Shown here piece after piece: positions 58,965 through 64,000 of a stretch of 64,000 bases of DNA. Under the pieces are notes generated by a model, which did not search any database, was not told where the DNA came from, and saw only the letters and a program-made list of their open reading frames with translations. The translations under genes and the position numbers were made by a program. Each line of letters begins with the position of its first letter. Position 1 is the stretch's first letter. The DNA is from Celoporthe dispersa (Eukaryota; Ascomycota; Sordariomycetes; Diaporthales; Cryphonectriaceae). The stretch is from assembly GCA_016584495.1 (NCBI GenBank), contig WAID01000005.1, forward strand, positions 806,501-870,500, read 5' to 3'.

Positions 58965-59370
58965 GGGCTTGCCTCTTGCGTGGTGGATTCACTATTCAAA
59001 CTACTGCGTGGACAGGTCATGGACCCGGTAGCGAGCTGATGAACACAACCACATGTGTAGACACTTCTTCTCATGGGACCTCAACAATCACCACCACCAA
59101 TTTCGACGAGATAGAATGTAAAACACCAAAGTTTTCAGTCTAATGAAAAGAACCCCACGCTCAACGCTCGTATCCTGCTCGGCATGCCTACAAGACCAGA
59201 GGTTAACGGAAGCACTCCAGCAAAAGGACTCGATGTACCTACACTTCTCGACACCACTCCTTCACCGGGCCCGAGACAAACAGACCAGGCCTTATGACAA
59301 TATCTCACAGTGCATGTGCCACCCTTGCTTGATATTCACAACCAACTGCACTCTCAACAATTGTTCTCCA
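58965..59370. other. Convergent intergenic region
   Basis: About 400 bp between the stop of the Zn2Cys6 gene (+) and the stop of the unrecognised gene (-). No gene or notable repeat seen. Confidence 0.55.
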
Positions 59371-60789
59371 TCATTGCGGATGGCATGACCCTTGTTTCCT
59401 CCACCGGCCCCAGAACCTCCTCTCACACCCCTCCTCAGAGGGCGTCCTCGGCTCAAGCACCTCGTACTGCTGCCGGGTTGGAACCATATCCGCCCTCCGC
59501 GGGTTAAGCTGTCCAGGCCTGCTGCCTTCAAACTCAGGAAGATTCGGGAGCGGCTGCGACGCCAGGGAGGCGTCCAGCTCGTAGCGCCGGACGGGGGAGC
59601 CCTGGAGCTCGTACGGTCCTTGTTGTCCGACCCGCGAGAATGGCGGGACAGGAGGGGCCGGGGGATGCGGCTGGGCCCTGTAGTGGCCTTGGTTGCTGCG
59701 AGAGGACTCGCCGATCTCGTCTGTGGCACGTCCCTGGGAGTATCTGCCGTGACGACCTGCCGCCCGCGGTGCCGCCATATCCCGAGGCCTAGAACACTGC
59801 CGTTCGTGATACAGCCCGCGCTGAGGATCTCTGCTGGCTCGCCCATATCTAGCACGCACCCGGTGTTCCCCCGCAGGACCGCGATCCCTCTCCTCCTTCC
59901 GCTTCGCAAAGCTGACCCCGGGTTGAAACGTCCTCGGAACACGGCCGGCTTCTTCTTCGTCTAAGCTATCCACGGACCAGCAGCAGTCACACAATGAATC
60001 ACATAATGATCCACTCGAACCATCATCATCATCGTCATCGTCATCAATGCTCACTCCATCACTGTCATACCTGATCTCCTCCTCCCTCTGCCTCGTCCCT
60101 CTCGGCCCAGGCGACTCCGCCCGACACTGCGCGCAGTGCGAAAGGCCCGGGTCCGGCTGCGCGGAATCGTTGCACCTGCTCGGCCCCAAACAAGTCCACG
60201 AAGACACGATCCGCCCGTCCTGCTTCCGTACTACCAGCTCACACTCATCCGCCCGCTCGCTCGGCCACACATGGATATACAGCTCCTCCAGCAGCTTTCG
60301 CCTCGCCTCTAGCCCCAGCCCCCAACCCTTTGCAGACTGACTGTTCGTGAGCCACCGGTGCAGCGTGATCAGCCTCCTGTACGGCTCCTCATTCGTGATG
60401 GCTTGGAGGAGCTCCCTCCAGTCTGCGGGCTGCTTTTGCACACTCCTAAGCAGCATGATCATGGCCCTGCACCAGGCCTCGACGTTGGGCTTGTGCACCG
60501 AAGGCGAGCACTCATGCTCTGCCAGCCTGTCCAGCTGGGGCGGGCGGGCCCAGTGAGGCCGGAGGGTGCTGGGCCCGCTCGGGGCGGTGAAGTTGCTGTT
60601 GTTGTTGGCGAACTTGCGCTGGGCGGTAGCTGTGCTTCTGATGTGCGTGGTGTCGGCGCGGCCTCGTGGCTGCTCCTGGGTACGTCGTTGTCTTTCGACT
60701 CCTCTGTCGGGTCTGTCTGCTCCTCTCTTGTCCTTGTCCTTTTTAAAATAAGCCTTTAGCTGTGCGAGTGACTTCATAGTCCGGAGCAT
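59371..60789 (-). CDS. Unrecognised single-exon protein, low-complexity C-terminal half
   Basis: 472 residues in one uninterrupted frame from ATG 60789 to TGA 59373-59371. I do not recognise a family. Residues 1-65 are basic (KKDKDKRGADRPDRGVERQ). Residues about 85-205 look folded: PNVEAWCRAMIMLLRSVQKQ, WRELLQAITNEEPYRRLITL, RRKLLEELYIHVWPSERADE, with predicted helices and a pair of cysteine-containing turns (WTCLGPSRC, SHCAQC). An acidic patch of eight Asp and a Cys-rich CDSLCDCCWSVDS follow, then a long Arg/Gly/Pro/Gln-rich tail. The CxxC pairs might bind metal, but spacing matches no domain I know. The start is supported by a hydrophobic/basic N-terminus and lack of upstream in-frame ATG. 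It is likely a lineage-specific protein. Confidence 0.7.
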   Translation of the reverse strand: MLRTMKSLAQLKAYFKKDKDKRGADRPDRGVERQRRTQEQPRGRADTTHIRSTATAQRKFANNNSNFTAPSGPSTLRPHWARPPQLDRLAEHECSPSVHKPNVEAWCRAMIMLLRSVQKQPADWRELLQAITNEEPYRRLITLHRWLTNSQSAKGWGLGLEARRKLLEELYIHVWPSERADECELVVRKQDGRIVSSWTCLGPSRCNDSAQPDPGLSHCAQCRAESPGPRGTRQREEEIRYDSDGVSIDDDDDDDDGSSGSLCDSLCDCCWSVDSLDEEEAGRVPRTFQPGVSFAKRKEERDRGPAGEHRVRARYGRASRDPQRGLYHERQCSRPRDMAAPRAAGRHGRYSQGRATDEIGESSRSNQGHYRAQPHPPAPPVPPFSRVGQQGPYELQGSPVRRYELDASLASQPLPNLPEFEGSRPGQLNPRRADMVPTRQQYEVLEPRTPSEEGCERRFWGRWRKQGSCHPQ

Positions 60790-61571
60790 CGTCTGTGGAA
60801 TAGGTGGGAAGAAAAGTGAAAGCAGAGAGAGGGAGGACAGTGTGATGTCAGCAGGTAGGCAGCAACGACTCGTGAGGTGATTCTGGAACCCGTTGGGTCT
60901 CTTTTGAAAAACCAGCAGTTGAGGGGCCGGGGGGAGGGGGGGTAAGACGAAGAGGAGAGAAAAATAGGAATAAAGTATGTAAAAGTGCCGTGGTGACGGA
61001 CAATGTTACCCCCAAGCATCATGAGGCTCGCCTCCATCGGCACTGGCTCTCGTCTCCTTCCCCCCCTCTCCCAGCTCCCAGACAGGTCGACCATTCATTC
61101 CACAGTCTTGACAAGGAAGCCTCCGTTGCACGGGCACCAATCATGCGTCGGTGTGTGTTTGCTTGCTGGTCCTCCTGGTGTGCTGTGGTATCACGGTGTC
61201 GACTGCTCATCGACCCAGTGAACGTCCTTGGTCAGGTCACCTTCCAGTATGCTGTATCGTGGTAGTGGTTCACGTGGGAAGCAGCAGTCTGTCCCACAAG
61301 ACCCGGTAAGGGTCAGACACATCTTGCAATCCGCCCAGGCGCTGTAGTGTCTTCCAAGGCACTGGCCTGCCTGCTTCAACAAGTGGTCGCCTTGTGGTGC
61401 ATCGTACATACATGACCTGATGGCAAACAAAGCGCTGGCTGGTCACAGACACAAATTCTGGCCTTCGAGAGGACGCACAACATTAAATTTCCATCTCCTA
61501 ACAAACTCTACGGCGCCCTGCCCCCCCCCCTTTTCCTTTCCTCTCCTCTCTTTTCCCGAGCTCCACGTCTC
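60790..61571. other. Intergenic: upstream of the unrecognised gene, 3' flank of gpi1
   Basis: About 780 bp with poly-G/poly-C runs (60930-60941, 61521-61530) and CT-rich sequence near 61531-61556. No gene supported. Confidence 0.55.
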
Positions 61572-63969
61572 TCAGTGCCCTCCGCCGTACCCCCTACTCC
61601 TCGTCAGCCCGCCGAATTGACCCGAATGCCTCAGCTTGCCGTTCATGATGGGGATCTTGCCCTCTTTCTTGAACAGTGAGTTGACAGCGGCCCACATCCC
61701 GGTGATACCCGACCTCTTGGCCGGGAGCATGCTGTACTGTAGGCTGTATAGATTCTTTCGGTTGATCGGCGGGACAAACTTGCCCGTGAGGAGGCAGAGG
61801 ACCACGCGCGGTGAGAGGTAATGCTTGCGGATGCGAGACCCCAGTTGGAAGTACTGGTGGAACATGGCACGGAAAGTCAGGGGGGATGGACTGGGCAACA
61901 CCGTCAGTTGGGTGCTCCTGTTGGCAGTGATAGGGATACAGAAGACAAGAGACAAGGCTGGGCCCGTACCTTGAGATAGATGACGGATGTGGAGGGGAGG
62001 TCGGATTGTGAATTAGGTACATTTCTATGTTCTTGGGTATCTCGAAGCTCGAAACGAATGCCACCTGTGAGCTCGTCAGCGGCGGTCCGGTTAGTTATGT
62101 CGGGGGGACTTCGGAGTCTGGACAGACCTGGCAGCCTCTGAGGGTCCTTGATTCGGAGCATCAAGGCGAAGAGGGGGAAGTGGTTTAGACAAGAAAGAAG
62201 CGTGTCAAAGGATGCTTTCAGGGAGATGATCACCATCCGCGCAATGGCAAAGTTAAGGTAAAACACCACAACGGTCGGCAGCAGGAACAGCAACAGACAA
62301 AAGACAATCGTTCCGACCAGGAGCTGGTCGAGGTCGTAGGCACACGAGTCGATACGATTGCGCAGCACGTTGTGTTTCTTCCCGCGGAAGAGGTGGAAGA
62401 GGGAGATTAGTATGGTCAGCTGCCAGTGGTATATACGGGCGGAGGCGAGATAGAATGAGTAGATGTGGACCGTGAGGATCGACAGCAGGTCGGAGAACAT
62501 GGCGATGGGCATGCTGGCCCCAGCAAAGCTAGAAAACCCGACAAACCAGATGATGTGAGGCAGCGCTGGCCGGAGAGCATCGATGCAACCTAAGATCCTG
62601 TCAGCCAAGGCATTGGGGAGGACGGCATGCGACTCGCAACCTACTAGCCCAGTAGTCAATGACCCATAGGAAGAGGTCTCCCAGGAATGCCGCCAGCTCG
62701 GTGTTCAGCTTGAGACCTGCTGGCCATCCCATCAGCCAGGAGATGCTGCTCTGCAGGGCCTCGACCGTGTATCTTGCCAGGAGCACGTTGATCTGCTCCG
62801 CAACCCAGGTGGAGTTGTCAATGATATAAGAGCCCAACGCTATCCCGATAATCACATCATTCGCGACCAGCCAGAGGCTGTTGTAGAACCGTATATAGTC
62901 CGGGTGGCTGGTCGTCACGCTTTCCCAGTCGTTTTTCCTCTGTCTCAAGGTCACGTACTGCATGGGCCAGTAGCAGAACTGGAGCAGGCGGATCTCGATC
63001 TGCTGGGCGGTTGCTGATATGTCTTTGATGGCAGCCATGTGAGGCTGTGGCCGCCATTCCAGTATGATCAAGAACATCTCTGCTGCGATCCGATGGCCGA
63101 CAAGGCCGAAGATGAACGCCCGGCGGATGATGGGGAAGATGTAGAGGGTGATGAGCTCCCACATCCAGAGCAGGACAAAGTTCTTCATGGTTGTCGCGGA
63201 CTCGACCACACGCTCGGACACACTAAGAGCTCGCCTGGGTCTCGCCCCCAACCTCGACACGTTCTTCTGGAGAAGCTGCTCGAGCTCCGAGGACCAGTTG
63301 ATCTGGTTGACAATCTGCGGGAGGGCCCTCTCCTTGTCCGAAGGCTGCCGCTTCGTGATGGAGTGTTGTTTGAGCTTTTCGACAAGCCTCTTCGTCCTCT
63401 CTCTCCGGAGCCTCTCCTGTCTCTCGTCTTCCGCTTCGTCCTCACCTAGGGTGTGGTGTCTCTCGTCGACATGTTGGTGTCCCAGGGCGAGCGCGATCGG
63501 GTTGAGGGAGATGTACTGCATTCTCGTGGGCTGCGGCCGCTGGAACAGGATGATCTGTATGCTCGACGCCTGGGCGCAGCGAACCTGGGGGACACGCGTG
63601 CTCGGGTCGACAGTCACGCGCACCCAGGAGGGATTCACGGCGACAGCATCGTTCGGGTTCGACACGCCCAGCACGTGCATGCACTGCTGGCCGCACAGCT
63701 CGAAGATTCGTCCTATCGGGTGAGGCGCGCTCCGCAGCAGGGTGTGCAGCTTGAGAGCTTCCTCGACGTTTCGGGCCTGCCGATTCTCAGCACGACAATC
63801 TATCAGCTGTCACACAAGGCAGGAGTGGACTGACGTCGACAGCTTCTAATATGGCGACCACGAAGACGTCCAGCTTTGAGTTCCTCCAGCCCACGACCAC
63901 CCCAGGCAAGTCAGACCTTGGGATGTCGATCGGCCAGAAAATGCGCATCAGGCCATCATGCTCTGGCAT
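61572..63969 (-). CDS. gpi1: GPI-GlcNAc transferase subunit GPI1 (PIG-Q; one frame break)
   Basis: Stabilising subunit of the ER complex that transfers GlcNAc from UDP-GlcNAc to phosphatidylinositol, the first step of GPI-anchor synthesis. Exons: 63969-63835, 63776-62645, 62589-62128, 62064-61970 and 61890-61572; corrected length 713 residues. N-terminal family marks: MRIFWPIDIPRSDLPGVVVG and GWRNSKLDVFVVAILEAVD, then MHVLGVSNPN and MQYISLNPIALALG. The membrane part includes NFVLLWMWELITLYIFP, YWPMQYVTLRQRKNDWE, HNVLRNRIDSCAYDLDQLLV and LNHFPLFALMLRIKDPQRLP. The C-terminus contains FHQYFQLGSRIRKHYLSP and MLPAKRSGITGMWAAVNSLF. Two donors are unusual (GTCAGT in intron 1, GTCTGT in intron 3); both junctions are supported by conserved residues on each side. 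One extra base in the G6 run (+ strand) at 61880-61885 breaks the frame between the start of exon 5 and LTFRAMF. Confidence 0.94.
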
Positions 63970-64000
63970 GACAGACAGCCTTCAGAGGAAACGAGAGCCC

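Noticed and set aside
1..64000. CRISPR arrays, bacterial operons or prophage
   Set aside because: The window is clearly eukaryotic (spliced genes, mitochondrial presequence, GPI-anchor synthesis), and no regular repeat-spacer pattern was seen.

Overview
This window is nuclear DNA of a filamentous ascomycete (Pezizomycotina, most likely a Sordariomycete). The evidence is split genes with short introns (about 50-110 bp, GTRNGT donors, CTRAY-like branch points), a nuclear gene for ATP synthase subunit 9 with a mitochondrial presequence, a NoxB-type NADPH oxidase, an Inp1 peroxisome-inheritance protein, a UsgS-type membrane protein and a Zn2Cys6 regulator. I saw no tRNA, rRNA, CRISPR array or intact transposon.

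Layout. 1-12.7 kb: an RTA1-family membrane protein (-), the importin Kap121/Pse1 (-) and the CBS-domain protein Sds23 (+). 12.7-26.6 kb: an HNH-motif gene with an in-frame TAG (-), inp1 (-), usgS (+), a formamidase (+) and the deubiquitinase OTU1 (-, convergent with the formamidase). 28.5-39.2 kb: the chromatin remodeller subunit Rsc1/2 (+), an NYN-domain putative RNase (+) and noxB (-). 39.2-50.1 kb is gene-poor, with one unrecognised gene at 43.6-44.8 kb. 50.1-64 kb: atp9 (+), a decayed or mis-assembled GFA-domain gene (+), a short-chain dehydrogenase (+), a Zn2Cys6 regulator (+), an unrecognised single-exon gene (-) and gpi1 of GPI-anchor synthesis (-).

Most genes are unrelated housekeeping or cell-biology genes, and I see no operon-like or secondary-metabolite system. 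The only hint of local co-function is GFA-like gene, dehydrogenase and Zn2Cys6 regulator in tandem at 52.9-59 kb, where the dehydrogenase promoter carries four same-direction copies of a CCGCGGG[A/C]TTGA-like element.

The strongest window-wide signal is that eight genes contain single-base frame breaks. Nearly all are one extra base in a run of 3-6 identical bases, and in each case removing one base restores a coherent protein. This looks like residual homopolymer error in the assembly rather than biology. All exon coordinates were built by hand from reading frame, splice motifs and remembered family sequence; no alignment could be run.
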